Positions 17,473 through 26,491 are shown, numbered from the stretch's first letter. The stretch: DNA of 64,000 nucleotides from JAEUHM01 sp964538625 (GCA_964538625.1 CAZIGH010000020.1:18512-82511), one strand, 5' to 3'. The notes: a model not told the origin generated them from the letters alone. Program-made: numbers and translations.

Positions 17473-18363
17473 ATGGCATTGTTCATTAACGGCGAAGAGA
17501 TCGATGAAGAAATCATCGAGAGCGAGTTCAGACAGATCAAGGGGCACTACGAAAGGACGCTTCAGGTGGCTTGTTGTGAGCGGGATCCGGAGTTTCGGCA
17601 GACGGCCAAGGAGAACATTGTGGCCCGGGTGCTTCTCAATCAGGAGGCTCGAAATCGTTTTCCGGAAGTGACGGAAGAGGAGGTGACCGCCCGGTTGAAC
17701 AAGCTTATCGAAGAGGCCGGGGGAGAGCAGCAGTTCTATGTGCGTATAGGACTGGGCTTCAAGGATGAGGCGCTGGTGCGTGACAATGTGGGCAATGGCG
17801 TGCGTCTCGACAAGCTGCTGACCGAGGTGTATGGCGAGGAGAAGGAACCTTCTGACGAGGAACTTCGTGCGTATTACGAGCGTTACATTGATTCCTTCAA
17901 GACGGAGGAACACATTCGCGTGATCCACATCACGAAGAGCATGGATGGGGCGAAGAGCCGACAGGAGGTCTATGAAAAGATGCGCGAGCTGCGGCGGCAG
18001 CTTCTGGAGGGGGCGGACTTTGAGGCGATGGCTGAAGCGGAGCGGGGAAATGAGCAGCAGCAGATTGATCTGGGCTGGTTCAAGCGCGGGGAGTTTATGG
18101 AGGAGTTTGAAGCAATCGCTTTCTCCATGACGAAGGGTGAGATCAGCCCGGTTTTCACCACGCAACTGGGCTTCCACCTATGCAAGCTCATGGATCGTCG
18201 GTCACCCGAGGCGGTTCCGTTTGAGGAGGTGAGGGAGAAGGTGAAAGCGAAGTGGCTGGATGAGACGCGGGACGAGAAGTTCAACGCGTTTCTTGAGACA
18301 CTCAAAGCGCAGGCGGACGTGAAGGATACGGATCCTGCGGAGGGTGGGAACTGCGGGCACTGA
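17473..18363 (+). CDS. Peptidyl-prolyl cis-trans isomerase, parvulin (PpiC/SurA) type, no signal peptide
   Basis: A 296-residue protein. A SurA-like N-terminal helical region (residues 1-120) precedes a PpiC rotamase domain at about 145-250, with the characteristic HIRVIHITKS strand, GADFEAMAEAE, DLGWFKRGEFMEEFEAIAF and GFHLCKLMDRR. Start ATG 17473 gives MALFINGEEIDEE, a common beginning for this group. There is no signal peptide, so it probably acts in the cytoplasm, unlike SurA or PrsA. The C-terminus ends GGNCGH, a short tail with a Cys and His. A longer TTG-initiated frame from 17440 is less likely. Confidence 0.88.
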   Translation: MALFINGEEIDEEIIESEFRQIKGHYERTLQVACCERDPEFRQTAKENIVARVLLNQEARNRFPEVTEEEVTARLNKLIEEAGGEQQFYVRIGLGFKDEALVRDNVGNGVRLDKLLTEVYGEEKEPSDEELRAYYERYIDSFKTEEHIRVIHITKSMDGAKSRQEVYEKMRELRRQLLEGADFEAMAEAERGNEQQQIDLGWFKRGEFMEEFEAIAFSMTKGEISPVFTTQLGFHLCKLMDRRSPEAVPFEEVREKVKAKWLDETRDEKFNAFLETLKAQADVKDTDPAEGGNCGH

Positions 18364-18380
18364 CTCTGGCGCGGGTGCGC

Positions 18381-18710
18381 TCAGTCAAATACCAGACGTG
18401 GTTTGATTTTCTCTACCGTTTTGGGACCTATGCCGGGTACTTTGGTGAGGTCCTCGGGCTTGGTGTAGGGGCGTCCTGCGATGATGCCTTTGGCGATTTC
18501 TACGCCTACGCCGTCTAGGGATTGCAACTGCTCGAGGCTGGCAGTGTTGGGATTGACCGGACCGGTGGTGGGGTCACCGCGCAGGACGAGAAACACCACC
18601 ACGGCGGCGAATGCGACGGCGAGCACGATCCAGAGGAGGTTGTTGGAAGTGCCGCCGCCTTTGATCTTGGCCTCACGCCGGGCTACGAAGTCTTTGAATG
18701 CATCACTCAT
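18381..18710 (-). CDS. Membrane-anchored helix-hairpin-helix protein (ComEA-like)
   Basis: A 109-residue protein with one membrane helix (residues about 25-43, LLWIVLAVAFAAVVVFLVL) and a tandem helix-hairpin-helix domain: NPNTASLEQLQSLDGVGVEIAKGI then VPGIGPKTVEKIKP. This architecture is that of ComEA, which binds DNA outside the membrane during natural transformation. The N-terminus is cytoplasmic by the positive-inside rule (RREAKIK before the helix). It starts 8 bases after the trxB stop on the same strand, so the two are likely co-transcribed. Whether it works in DNA uptake is inference; no other competence genes are in view. Confidence 0.8.
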   Translation of the reverse strand: MSDAFKDFVARREAKIKGGGTSNNLLWIVLAVAFAAVVVFLVLRGDPTTGPVNPNTASLEQLQSLDGVGVEIAKGIIAGRPYTKPEDLTKVPGIGPKTVEKIKPRLVFD

Positions 18711-18718
18711 AAGATGAA

Positions 18719-19651
18719 TCAATCAGCGAGTCCTTGGAGGTAGCGTTCCGCATCGATGGCGGCCATGCAGCCCATGGCGGCGGCGGTGATGGCCTGGCGG
18801 TAATGTTTGTCTGCGACATCCCCGGCTACAAAGACGCCTTCCACATTCGTGTGCGAGCCGTGGGTGGGTTTGATGTAGCCTGCCTCATCCGTGTCGATGA
18901 CGCCTTGGAACAGTTGGGTATTGGGCACGAGGCCGATGGCGACGAAGACTCCTGAGCAGTCGAGGGTGCTGATTTCACCAGATTTGAGGTTTTTGATGCG
19001 CACTCCGGTCACGGTGTCCTGTTGCACGTCTAGGATCTCCTCCACGGTGCTGTCCCACACGGGCTTGATCTTCTCGTGAGCGAGCACGCGGTCTGCCATG
19101 ATCTTGGATGCGCGCAGCGTGTCGCGGCGGTGAATCAAATACACCACACTGGCGAACCTGGTGAGGTAGAGCGCTTCCTCGCAGGCACTGTCTCCGCCAC
19201 CCACGACGACGAGCGGCTTGTTGCGGAACATGGGCAGTGCGCCGTCACAGGTGGCGCAGTAGGTGACGCCCTTGGTGTCGAGCAGTTTCTCACTCTCCAG
19301 GCCGAGGTGTTTGTGACCGGCACCCGTGGCGATGATGATGGACTTGGTTTCGACGACTTCGTCGTCGATGGTGACCTTGAACGGACGGCTGGTGAGATCG
19401 ACAGCAGTGACTGCGGACCCCATTTTTGTTTTGGTGCCGAAGCGCTCCGCCTGCTGCTGCATGTTCATCATGAGCTGGAAGCCGTCGATACCCTCCGGGA
19501 AGCCGGGAAAGTTCTCCACGATGGTGGTGGTGGTGAGCAGGCCGCCGGGCATAGCTCCCGTAACGAGGAGGGGGCTCAAGTTGGCGCGTGCGGTATAAAG
19601 GGCGGCGGTCCAGCCGGCACAGCCAGAACCAATGATGATGACGTTTTCCAT
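18719..19651 (-). CDS. trxB: Thioredoxin-disulfide reductase
   Basis: A 310-residue FAD- and NADPH-dependent reductase that keeps thioredoxin reduced. It begins MENVIIIGSGCAGWTAA (FAD-binding GxGxxG). The redox-active pair is C132-A-T-C135 in YCATCDGALP, and the NADPH-binding motif follows (VVVGGGDSACEEALYL). The C-terminal GVFVAGDVADKHYRQAI block is also typical. I chose the ATG at 19651 because GAGAGG lies about 9 bases upstream; the open frame extends further but lacks family similarity. Divergent from riboflavin synthase with 93 bases between the starts. Confidence 0.96.
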   Translation of the reverse strand: MENVIIIGSGCAGWTAALYTARANLSPLLVTGAMPGGLLTTTTIVENFPGFPEGIDGFQLMMNMQQQAERFGTKTKMGSAVTAVDLTSRPFKVTIDDEVVETKSIIIATGAGHKHLGLESEKLLDTKGVTYCATCDGALPMFRNKPLVVVGGGDSACEEALYLTRFASVVYLIHRRDTLRASKIMADRVLAHEKIKPVWDSTVEEILDVQQDTVTGVRIKNLKSGEISTLDCSGVFVAIGLVPNTQLFQGVIDTDEAGYIKPTHGSHTNVEGVFVAGDVADKHYRQAITAAAMGCMAAIDAERYLQGLAD

Positions 19652-19744
19652 GATTTGTTTCCTCTCGGGCATGATGATGAAGAGGAGGGCGGGGTCAAGC
19701 ATGGGAATGCTGGACGAGGCGGGGGGCACGCGCCAAGATGCGGC

Positions 19745-20350
19745 ATGTTTACCGGACTGGTTGAAATGACAGGTGAAGTTCTGGCGCTGGAGCCGCGCTC
19801 TGGAGGGGCGAGGCTGAGGCTCAAGACGGGGCCGATGGCAAGCGAGGTGGCGGAGGGAGACAGTATAGCAGTCAATGGCTGCTGCCTCACGGCCACGGTC
19901 ATCGATGCCAAAGCAGGCACGGTTTGTTTTGATCTCCTGGAGCAGACGCTGCGGGTGACCAGTCTGGGAGATTTGAACCCAGGAGATCCCGTGAATCTGG
20001 AGCGCGCCTTGGCGGTGGGGGCGAGACTAGGTGGGCACTTCGTGCAGGGGCACGTAGATGACACGTTGAGGGTGCTCACGTGGCGTGCCGAGGGAGCGGA
20101 TCATCGTCTGGAGGTGAGCCTGCCGCAGGAGGCGAGGGGGCTTGTGATTCCGAAAGGCTCCATCTGCCTGGATGGCATCTCGCTCACCGCCGCTGAGGTG
20201 CTGGCGGATCGTGTGGTGTGCTGGATCATACCTCATACGCTGGCAGTGACGAACCTGCGCGCTCGGAGGGAGGGTGAGCGCATCAACGTGGAGTGGGACA
20301 TGCTGGGCAAGTATGTGCGTGCGCTGCTGAAACCGGAGGTGGCGAGATGA
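19745..20350 (+). CDS. ribE: Riboflavin synthase (alpha subunit)
   Basis: A 201-residue enzyme that dismutates two 6,7-dimethyl-8-ribityllumazine molecules to riboflavin. It begins with the near-invariant MFTGLVEMTGEVLAL and shows the two related lumazine-binding barrels, with EGDSIAVNGCCLTATV in the first and PKGSICLDGISLTAAEV in the second, plus GGHFVQGHVDDT between them. The same frame runs open 5' across trxB on the other strand, but the family start is clearly at 19745. Its stop overlaps the next start as ATGA, so translation of the nuclease gene is probably coupled to it. No FMN riboswitch is visible in the 93-base upstream gap. Confidence 0.95.
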   Translation: MFTGLVEMTGEVLALEPRSGGARLRLKTGPMASEVAEGDSIAVNGCCLTATVIDAKAGTVCFDLLEQTLRVTSLGDLNPGDPVNLERALAVGARLGGHFVQGHVDDTLRVLTWRAEGADHRLEVSLPQEARGLVIPKGSICLDGISLTAAEVLADRVVCWIIPHTLAVTNLRARREGERINVEWDMLGKYVRALLKPEVAR

Positions 20351-23181
20351 AAAGGCATTTTTGGGACTGGAACAAACCGGTGCTGCATTGGGCTGTGGAG
20401 AAACTGCTCGCTGGCTACGGCGGTGGTGAGGCGGATTTCAGTGATACGCTTTTCGTGGTGCCCACTGCGGAGGCCGGGCGTCGGCTGAAGGAGGCTCTGG
20501 CCAACGCGACGGGAGGAAAGGGCGGCGTGGTGATGCCGCATGTGTGGGCACCGGAGCAGCTGCTGGTCACGAAGGAGGACCGCGCAGGCGGCGCGTCCCG
20601 TCTGAAAAGTCTGCTGGCTTGGGCGGTGGTGCTTGAGAACGTCAAGCCGAACGAGTGCCAGGTGCTCTTCGGCCAAACGCTGCCGCAGCGCACGTGGTCC
20701 TGGTGTCTCGCCACGGCGGAGCTGATGCTGGATCTCTCGTCCACGCTTGGCGCAGGTGGCTGGAGCTTTCAGAGTGTCGCATCTTCAAGGCACTTGGAGG
20801 TGGATGCCGAACGCTGGAGGGAGCTGGCTGAGCTGGAGAGTCGGTTTATCAAGCTTCTGGAGCAGCAGGGCGTCGAAGACATGCAGCGGCTCAAGGCGGC
20901 GCGAGCCGTCAGCCCCGTGCTGCCGGAGGGTGTGAGAAACGTTTCTGTGCTTGCGGCGCCGGATCTCCCGCCTCTGGCGGAGAAGTGGCTTCGCTCAGTG
21001 GCTGAAGCGGTGGAGGTGACGGTGCACATCTTGGCACCAGAAAAGTGGAATGCTGCCTTTGACGATGCCGGTCGTCCGCTGCCTGAGTTCTGGTCCGACA
21101 CTTCTTTGCTGGGTGCGGCCGTTCTGCTTGAGAACATCAGTGTGTGCATGAACTCTGCGGGGCAGGCGGCTGCGGTGGTCAAGGCTGTGGGTGAGCTGGC
21201 TATCACCAGCCGCACTGCGGTCGGAGTGTGTGATGCGGAAGTCTCCAATGCGGTGCTGGAGCGCATGAGCGGGGAGGGTGTGCGTGTGTTTGAACCTGGC
21301 GGCATCTCACCGGTGCGTGCGGGCCTTTGGCACGTTTTGGAGTGTTTTCATGCTGTTCTGGAGCGGGAGCCGTGGTCTGCGTTTGCTGCCTTGTTACGGG
21401 TAGATGAGGTGCGGAGTGCTCTGAATGGGGGTGCTTCTGAACCCAAATTGATGTCTGTGGCGGATGCCTTTGCTGCAGCTCACCTTCCGCTGACTTTGAC
21501 TCACGCGCAGTCTTTGCTGACGAGTGATGACTCGCTTTTGAAGCGCCCTCTCGATGCGTTGCTTGCCTGGCGGGAAAAAGCCTCGTCCATGGTGGCGGAG
21601 GAAGTGGTGCGGGGTCTGCTGAACTGGTTGTATGGCGGGAGGGATTTCGTGACGTCTTCTCCCGCAGACCGCTTGCATGTGGATCTGGCAGACGCACTGA
21701 TCCAAGCGGCGGCAGAAGTGGATGAGGAACTGGCTGCGCTGGGGCGCACCCTTTCGGCAGCGGAGCGTCTGGCGCTTGTGCTGAAGCTGGTGGAGCGCAG
21801 CGCTCTTTCTGAACCACGTGGGGATGTGGACCTAGTTCTTCAGGGCTGGCTGGAGCTGCTCTGGGAGCAGGCGCCCGGTCTGGTCATAGCTGGGGTGAAT
21901 GAGGAACATGTGCCCGGCATCTTGATCAGTCATCCCTTCTTGCCGGACGGCGTGCGGGAAAAGTTGGGCCTGGCATGTCAGCGCTCCCGTTACGCGCGGG
22001 ACGCTTACCTTTGCCACGCCATCAGTGCCCAGCGTGAACCAGCCATGACACGCTGGATCTGCGGTCAGTGGAGCGATCGTGGTGATGCGCTCAAGCCTAG
22101 CCGCCTGCTCATGCGCTGTGACGATGAGGAGCTTCCCGCGCGGGTGAAGAAGCTTTTCCCGAAGGAAGAAGAGAAAAAGGTGGTAGTGGAGCCGCCGCGT
22201 AGCTTGGCGTGGATGTTGAAGCCACAGCTGCGGGAGCCACGTGCGCTTGAGCGTGTGTCCCACTCCCGTCTGTCCAGCTACTTGCGCTGTCCGTTTGGCT
22301 ACTACCTGGACTACGAAACGAGGTGGGGTGAGGTTGTGGACCCAGCCAAGCAGGAGATGGATGCCATGGAGTTCGGTGATCTTTTGCACCGTGCGCTGGA
22401 CGCCTTTGCCAAGCATGCTTCTATGCGGGAGTCCACAGACGATGCAGAGATAGCCGACTTCCTAGATGCTGAAGTGCAATCTCGTGCTGCGGAAAAATGG
22501 GGTAACCCACTCCCCATGCTGGTGCGTCTTCAAGTCGAGTCCGCCAGGCAGCGCTTGAGGGAGGTGGCCAAGACGGAGGCTGCTGCCCGCCAGGATGGGT
22601 GGCTGATTATGCACTCGGAGCTGGACATCAGCAGCGATGAGTCTCCCATCATGATAGGTAATGCAAGGCTTAGCGGCATGATCGACCGGGTGGAACGTCG
22701 CACACGTGGTGGGGTCAATGAGCTGCGAGTGCTGGACTTCAAGACCAGCGACAGGGAGCTGGAGCCAAGGACGGCGCATCTGAAGCGCATTACGGCGAGA
22801 ACCCAAACCGCCGAAGGCAGTGAGTGGCGGCAGGTGCTGGACCGGGATGGCAGAACGACCTTTCAGTGGAACAGCCTGCAGCTTCCGCTTTACGCTGCGG
22901 CGCTTCACGCTCGTGGGCTCGGAGTGCCGGCCGTGGGCTACTTCTGTGTGCCGAAGTCCATCCAGCAGACCCGTATTTCCATGTGGGAGGGTTTTGATGA
23001 GTGGTGGATGGAGAGTGCGCTGGAAGTGGCGGCGGAGGTAGTGCGGCGGATCGAGGCCTGCGTCTTCTGGCCGCCTGCGGATGAAACGCGCTTAGGTGAG
23101 CTACCATTTTTGGGAGACGTGCTGAAGACTGTGGACTGGGATGCAACGCAGATGCGCACGAACTCGCCTGCGGAAGTGTGA
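20347..23181 (+). CDS. AddB-like protein with C-terminal PD-(D/E)XK nuclease domain
   Basis: A 944-residue protein resembling the AddB subunit of AddAB-type recombination helicase-nucleases. The N-terminus has VLHWAVEKLL and TLFVVPTAEAGRRLKEAL, matching the AddB beginning, but no Walker A lysine motif is evident, so the helicase fold is probably inactive. The C-terminus from about residue 635 carries SHSRLSSYLRCPFGYYL, then GMIDRVE and LRVLDFKTS (near residue 797), which supply the Asp and D-x-K of the RecB-like nuclease. The four-Cys Fe-S site of many AddB proteins is not complete. It overlaps ribE by 4 bases. An AddA helicase partner is not in this window. Confidence 0.8.
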   Translation: MKRHFWDWNKPVLHWAVEKLLAGYGGGEADFSDTLFVVPTAEAGRRLKEALANATGGKGGVVMPHVWAPEQLLVTKEDRAGGASRLKSLLAWAVVLENVKPNECQVLFGQTLPQRTWSWCLATAELMLDLSSTLGAGGWSFQSVASSRHLEVDAERWRELAELESRFIKLLEQQGVEDMQRLKAARAVSPVLPEGVRNVSVLAAPDLPPLAEKWLRSVAEAVEVTVHILAPEKWNAAFDDAGRPLPEFWSDTSLLGAAVLLENISVCMNSAGQAAAVVKAVGELAITSRTAVGVCDAEVSNAVLERMSGEGVRVFEPGGISPVRAGLWHVLECFHAVLEREPWSAFAALLRVDEVRSALNGGASEPKLMSVADAFAAAHLPLTLTHAQSLLTSDDSLLKRPLDALLAWREKASSMVAEEVVRGLLNWLYGGRDFVTSSPADRLHVDLADALIQAAAEVDEELAALGRTLSAAERLALVLKLVERSALSEPRGDVDLVLQGWLELLWEQAPGLVIAGVNEEHVPGILISHPFLPDGVREKLGLACQRSRYARDAYLCHAISAQREPAMTRWICGQWSDRGDALKPSRLLMRCDDEELPARVKKLFPKEEEKKVVVEPPRSLAWMLKPQLREPRALERVSHSRLSSYLRCPFGYYLDYETRWGEVVDPAKQEMDAMEFGDLLHRALDAFAKHASMRESTDDAEIADFLDAEVQSRAAEKWGNPLPMLVRLQVESARQRLREVAKTEAAARQDGWLIMHSELDISSDESPIMIGNARLSGMIDRVERRTRGGVNELRVLDFKTSDRELEPRTAHLKRITARTQTAEGSEWRQVLDRDGRTTFQWNSLQLPLYAAALHARGLGVPAVGYFCVPKSIQQTRISMWEGFDEWWMESALEVAAEVVRRIEACVFWPPADETRLGELPFLGDVLKTVDWDATQMRTNSPAEV

Positions 23182-23246
23182 TGGTCCGATGAGGTTTGGC
23201 TTGGCGAGAGCCGTGATGTGGCCTTACTGAAGAAGCACTGTTTTCG

Positions 23247-23789
23247 ATGACTGACTTTTCTCCTGATCTCCAATCTATGCGAAGGCCCCTGACCTTGATC
23301 GTGATGGGTGTCTCTGGCTCTGGCAAGACCGAGGTGGGAAGGCGGCTGGCGGGGCACTTGAAGGGAGTGTTTGAGGATGGGGATGACTTTCACTCGGAGG
23401 AGGCGAAAGAAAAGATGCGCTCTGGCATTGCGCTCGATGATGAAGACAGGAAACCTTGGTATGCTCGGATGCGGAGCCGAGTCCTGGAGATGCGGAGTGC
23501 CGGCACGAACTACGTTCTGGCATGTTCGGCGCTGAAGAGCGTTTACCGTGAATGGCTTCGAGACGGGGATTCGGATGAGGAGATGAAGTTCGTGTTTCTG
23601 GATGGGGACTTTGACTTGATCCACAACCGCATGGCGAAGAGACAGGGACATTACATGCCGGTAAGCCTGCTGGAGAGCCAATTTGCGACGCTGGAGAAAC
23701 CGGGGGACGAGGTGCTTCGTGTGTCGATAGCTGGCACTTTGGACCAGATCACCTCAGAGGTGTTGGCCCGGCTTAACGCTCCGCGATGA
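23247..23789 (+). CDS. gntK: Gluconokinase
   Basis: A 180-residue ATP-dependent kinase making 6-phosphogluconate from gluconate. Walker A GVSGSGKT is at residues 21-28. The family-specific blocks are present: EDGDDFHSEEAKEKM, GIALDDEDRKPWY, LACSALKSVYREWLR and KRQGHYMPVSLLESQFATLE. Length fits the family. An internal Met at residue 11 (MRRPLTLIVMG) is an alternative start. No gluconate transporter or regulator is adjacent. Its last 17 bases overlap the convergent methyltransferase gene. Confidence 0.92.
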   Translation: MTDFSPDLQSMRRPLTLIVMGVSGSGKTEVGRRLAGHLKGVFEDGDDFHSEEAKEKMRSGIALDDEDRKPWYARMRSRVLEMRSAGTNYVLACSALKSVYREWLRDGDSDEEMKFVFLDGDFDLIHNRMAKRQGHYMPVSLLESQFATLEKPGDEVLRVSIAGTLDQITSEVLARLNAPR

Positions 23790-24441
23790 CGAGGTGATTG
23801 TTGAAAGGGGTATTCCCCCAAAGCGGCTTTAGAGTGGTGGTGAGTCCGGCAGTAGCAAGTGTGGCTCTCAATCCTTCAGCGGTGGGGTAGGCCACGGGCG
23901 CTGCCTTCATCCACCTGGTAGCCTTGGCTATCCAATCTCCAGCCACGGTGACTTTGTAGCGCCATGAGTCGTCCCTCAAGCCGGTGCGGATGACGAGTCG
24001 GCAACCCGGAGCGACATGGGGGGCACAACTGGTCAAGAGCGCGGTCTGGCCTTCCGGCGTGAGGTATTGAAGCACGTCAAGAATGACCACATTTCCCTGA
24101 AAGTCCGGTAGTGCCTGACGGGCGTCTCCACAGTGGAAGTGGCAGTCGCGCAGTCCGCCCCGCTCTGCCATGATCTGGGCGCTGCGGATTTTTCTCGCGT
24201 CAAAGTCAAAGCCGTGGACGATGCGGCGGGAGCCGACGGCGCGGAGGTAATGAGCCAGCAGGCCCATGCCGCAGCCGATGTCCAGTACGGGCATCTCATT
24301 GACTGCCAGTGCTTCGACGACTGCGGCGTAGATGGGATCTGTGGCGAGCTTGGACTTGGTGTAGTGAAAGTCCCAGCGGTTGTCGCAAAGCGCGGCGATG
24401 CGGGCGAGGTCTTGCTTCGTCACTGAACGGTACTGGCTCAT
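23773..24441 (-). CDS. SAM-dependent class I methyltransferase
   Basis: A 222-residue methyltransferase with motif I VLDIGCGMGLLAHYL (about residues 52-66), an acidic motif II (GFDFDARKI) and motif IV-like VVILDVLQYL. The substrate cannot be told from sequence. It is the last gene of a three-gene run (PlsC-like acyltransferase, GT2, methyltransferase) joined by two ATGA overlaps, opposite a FabZ-like dehydratase. This combination occurs around aryl-polyene and related lipid pathways, where small methyltransferases act on the head group. Confidence 0.85.
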   Translation of the reverse strand: MSQYRSVTKQDLARIAALCDNRWDFHYTKSKLATDPIYAAVVEALAVNEMPVLDIGCGMGLLAHYLRAVGSRRIVHGFDFDARKIRSAQIMAERGGLRDCHFHCGDARQALPDFQGNVVILDVLQYLTPEGQTALLTSCAPHVAPGCRLVIRTGLRDDSWRYKVTVAGDWIAKATRWMKAAPVAYPTAEGLRATLATAGLTTTLKPLWGNTPFNNHLVIAER

Positions 24442-25226
24442 GAATCAGCGGAGGAAACGGCGGCGTGGCGCAGGGGGTTGCCGCCCCGGAGCGTTCTCCA
24501 AAGCAGCAAGGGGGAGCGCAGCAGGAAGCCGAAAAACAGCCTCGTATGCATCCAGGTGAGCAGGCTGTTGTCCCGGAAGTAGCGGAACTGGGAGACGCCG
24601 CCCTCTTCTCTGGAGAGGTACTTCACGGGGGTAGGAACGTTGAGTATGGGGACACCCTGCCAGGCGATGCGCACCGCGATTTCAGTGTCGAAGTCAAAAC
24701 GCCTGGCGAACCAGGTGCTGCGAAAGGCTCGCAAGAGGGCTGCCACGGGATAGACTCTCATGCCGAACAGAGAGTCTCCTATGCCCCAGTTAAGCGTTTC
24801 AAGGTTGCTCCAGGCGTTTGAGATCTTGCGACCTTGGACGCGGAGCTGAGGCGCTTCCGGGCCAAACTGGGGGCAGCCTAGCAGCAACGCCTCCGGGTGG
24901 GCCGCCGCGAGCTTCAGAAAATGGGGAATGCGCTCCGCCGGATGCTGCCCATCTGCATCCATGGTGAGGACATGGGTGAAGCCAGCTTGCTGTGCCAGCT
25001 CTGTGCCGTGCAATACGGCGGAGCCTTTGCCCTTGTTTGGGGTGCATTTGACGATACGGAGATTCGTCCGTCCAGAGAGTTCCTTTTCCAGCACGTCACC
25101 ACTGCCGTCCGTGCTGCCATCAATGATGACCCAGACGTGCTCGCTGTGCAGTAAAGCGGAAGTCACCGTGCTGCAAAGCAGGGCGGAGCCGGTGTTGTAG
25201 CTGGGTATGAGGACGAGCGCTCTCAT
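24438..25226 (-). CDS. Glycosyltransferase family 2
   Basis: A 262-residue GT-A fold transferase. The N-terminus (ALVLIPSYNTGSALL) and WVIIDGSTDGSGDVL hold the nucleotide-binding Asp, and MDADGQHP is the DxD-type metal site. The block FDFDTEIAVRIAWQGVPILNVPTPVKYL is like polyprenyl-phosphate or lipid-linked glycosyltransferases. The C-terminus (FRYFRDNSLLTWMHTRLFFGFLL) is amphipathic and may lie on the inner membrane. ATGA overlaps with both neighbours suggest a tightly coupled operon. Confidence 0.88.
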   Translation of the reverse strand: MRALVLIPSYNTGSALLCSTVTSALLHSEHVWVIIDGSTDGSGDVLEKELSGRTNLRIVKCTPNKGKGSAVLHGTELAQQAGFTHVLTMDADGQHPAERIPHFLKLAAAHPEALLLGCPQFGPEAPQLRVQGRKISNAWSNLETLNWGIGDSLFGMRVYPVAALLRAFRSTWFARRFDFDTEIAVRIAWQGVPILNVPTPVKYLSREEGGVSQFRYFRDNSLLTWMHTRLFFGFLLRSPLLLWRTLRGGNPLRHAAVSSADS

Positions 25227-25972
25227 TCGGGAGGGCGGGAGAGTGCCGCAAGATACGCGGCGCGCAACCTTTCCAAAAACTGATGGCTGGTTTCTTCCTC
25301 ACCACAGGTCATCGGCTCGCCGAGGGTCATGCGAATGCGGGTGAGTCTGTATTCCGGTCTCCAGAGTGGGCGGCCCTTCATGCCGTAGTCACTGTCCGTC
25401 TGGACGAAGACGGGAATGACTGGCACCCGGGCTTGTCTGGCGATGATGGCCACTCCGCCGCGGAAGTCATTCAGGCCGGTAGTGGCCTTCCGAGTGCGGG
25501 TGCCCTCCGGGAAAAGCAGCAGCCGCCCCCCCTGACTCAGCGTGGTGATGCACTGTCGGATCATCTCTTGCGGAGGGTCGTTGGGGATGAAGCGGGCCAG
25601 CCGGGCACCTCCGGCAAGCAGGGGGTTGCACAGGAGCGAAGACTTGAGGATGCAGGTGAGATGAGGTACCCTGGCCAGGATGAAGACGGCATCCCAGATG
25701 GCGGGGTGATTCGGCGCGAGCACGAAACCGCCCGCTTGCGTCCGCAGTTTTTCAAAGCCTACGAACTCGCACTGGGCGACTCCGAACCAACGCAGGAGCA
25801 GGATGAACCCGCGGAATGGCCAGCGGATGATGAATCCTCCGACTTTCCGCGCCAGTCTGGCGGGCAGGATGGGACCGAGTACCAGGGCGAGCAGCAGCAC
25901 GACACTACCTCCGATTCCCCAGTAGAGGGCACAGGCAAGTGCGGCAGTCCAAGTTCGAGCGCGGTCGATCAT
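25223..25972 (-). CDS. 1-acyl-glycerol-3-phosphate-type acyltransferase (PlsC/LPLAT family)
   Basis: A 249-residue membrane-associated acyltransferase. The catalytic HX4D motif is H89-D94 in NHPAIWD, and FPEGTRTRK (from F154) is the acceptor-binding block. Two N-terminal hydrophobic stretches (residues about 7-38 and 45-62) should anchor it. It could make phosphatidic acid, or acylate a specialised lipid, as its neighbours suggest. First gene of the leftward operon; its start is 59 bases from the start of the divergent FabZ-like gene, so the two promoters probably share this gap. Confidence 0.87.
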   Translation of the reverse strand: MIDRARTWTAALACALYWGIGGSVVLLLALVLGPILPARLARKVGGFIIRWPFRGFILLLRWFGVAQCEFVGFEKLRTQAGGFVLAPNHPAIWDAVFILARVPHLTCILKSSLLCNPLLAGGARLARFIPNDPPQEMIRQCITTLSQGGRLLLFPEGTRTRKATTGLNDFRGGVAIIARQARVPVIPVFVQTDSDYGMKGRPLWRPEYRLTRIRMTLGEPMTCGEEETSHQFLERLRAAYLAALSRPPE

Positions 25973-26031
25973 GTCAGCCTGGTAGGAGGTTGCAGATTGC
26001 CGAGTCCGCCCTTCATGCGTATGGCTGCACT

Positions 26032-26478
26032 ATGAGCCAGCAGGCAAGTCCAGTTCAAGCCCTTTCCAGTCTCCCACACGGGCCGGAGTTTCGATTTATT
26101 GACCAAGTGACGGAACTAACGCCGGGCGTGGAGGGCAAGGGAAAATGGAGGCTGAAGGGGAATGAGGAATTCCTGCGGGGTCATTTCCCCGGGCAGCCCA
26201 TTTTGCCCGGTGTGGTCATGGTAGAGGCGCTAGCGCAACTGGCTGGGGTGGTGGTGCAGAGCGGGCGCGTCGTGCCTTTGCGGGAGATGCGGCTGACAGC
26301 GGTGCGTCAGTTCAAAATCCTTGGGACGCTTTCTCCCGGCCAGTCGATGGTGGTTTTTGCCAAGGTGGACGGTGCCATGGGAGGGCTGATTCAGGCTAGC
26401 GGCAGTGTGGTGGATGAAAACGGAACCTTGCTCGCTACTGGGGCGATCGTGCTGACGGGGCAGGAGCCAGTGGCTTGA
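26032..26478 (+). CDS. 3-hydroxyacyl-ACP dehydratase, FabZ-like hotdog protein
   Basis: A 148-residue hotdog-fold protein. The catalytic motif GHFPGQPILPGVVMVEALAQ carries H51 and E65 as in FabZ/FabA. It dehydrates (3R)-hydroxyacyl-ACP to the trans-2-enoyl form in fatty acid or polyene synthesis. Start ATG 26032 (MSQQASPV) is preferred; the open frame extends upstream into the acyltransferase promoter. It stands alone, divergent from the acyltransferase operon, rather than within a fab or lpx cluster, which suggests a specialised dehydratase. A strong hairpin terminator follows 13 bases after the stop. Confidence 0.85.
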   Translation: MSQQASPVQALSSLPHGPEFRFIDQVTELTPGVEGKGKWRLKGNEEFLRGHFPGQPILPGVVMVEALAQLAGVVVQSGRVVPLREMRLTAVRQFKILGTLSPGQSMVVFAKVDGAMGGLIQASGSVVDENGTLLATGAIVLTGQEPVA

Positions 26479-26491
26479 GGCGCTAAAAAGA

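Noticed and set aside
19076..19744. Open extension upstream of riboflavin synthase in the same frame
   Set aside because: It lies across trxB on the other strand, and riboflavin synthase begins MFTGLVE at 19745.
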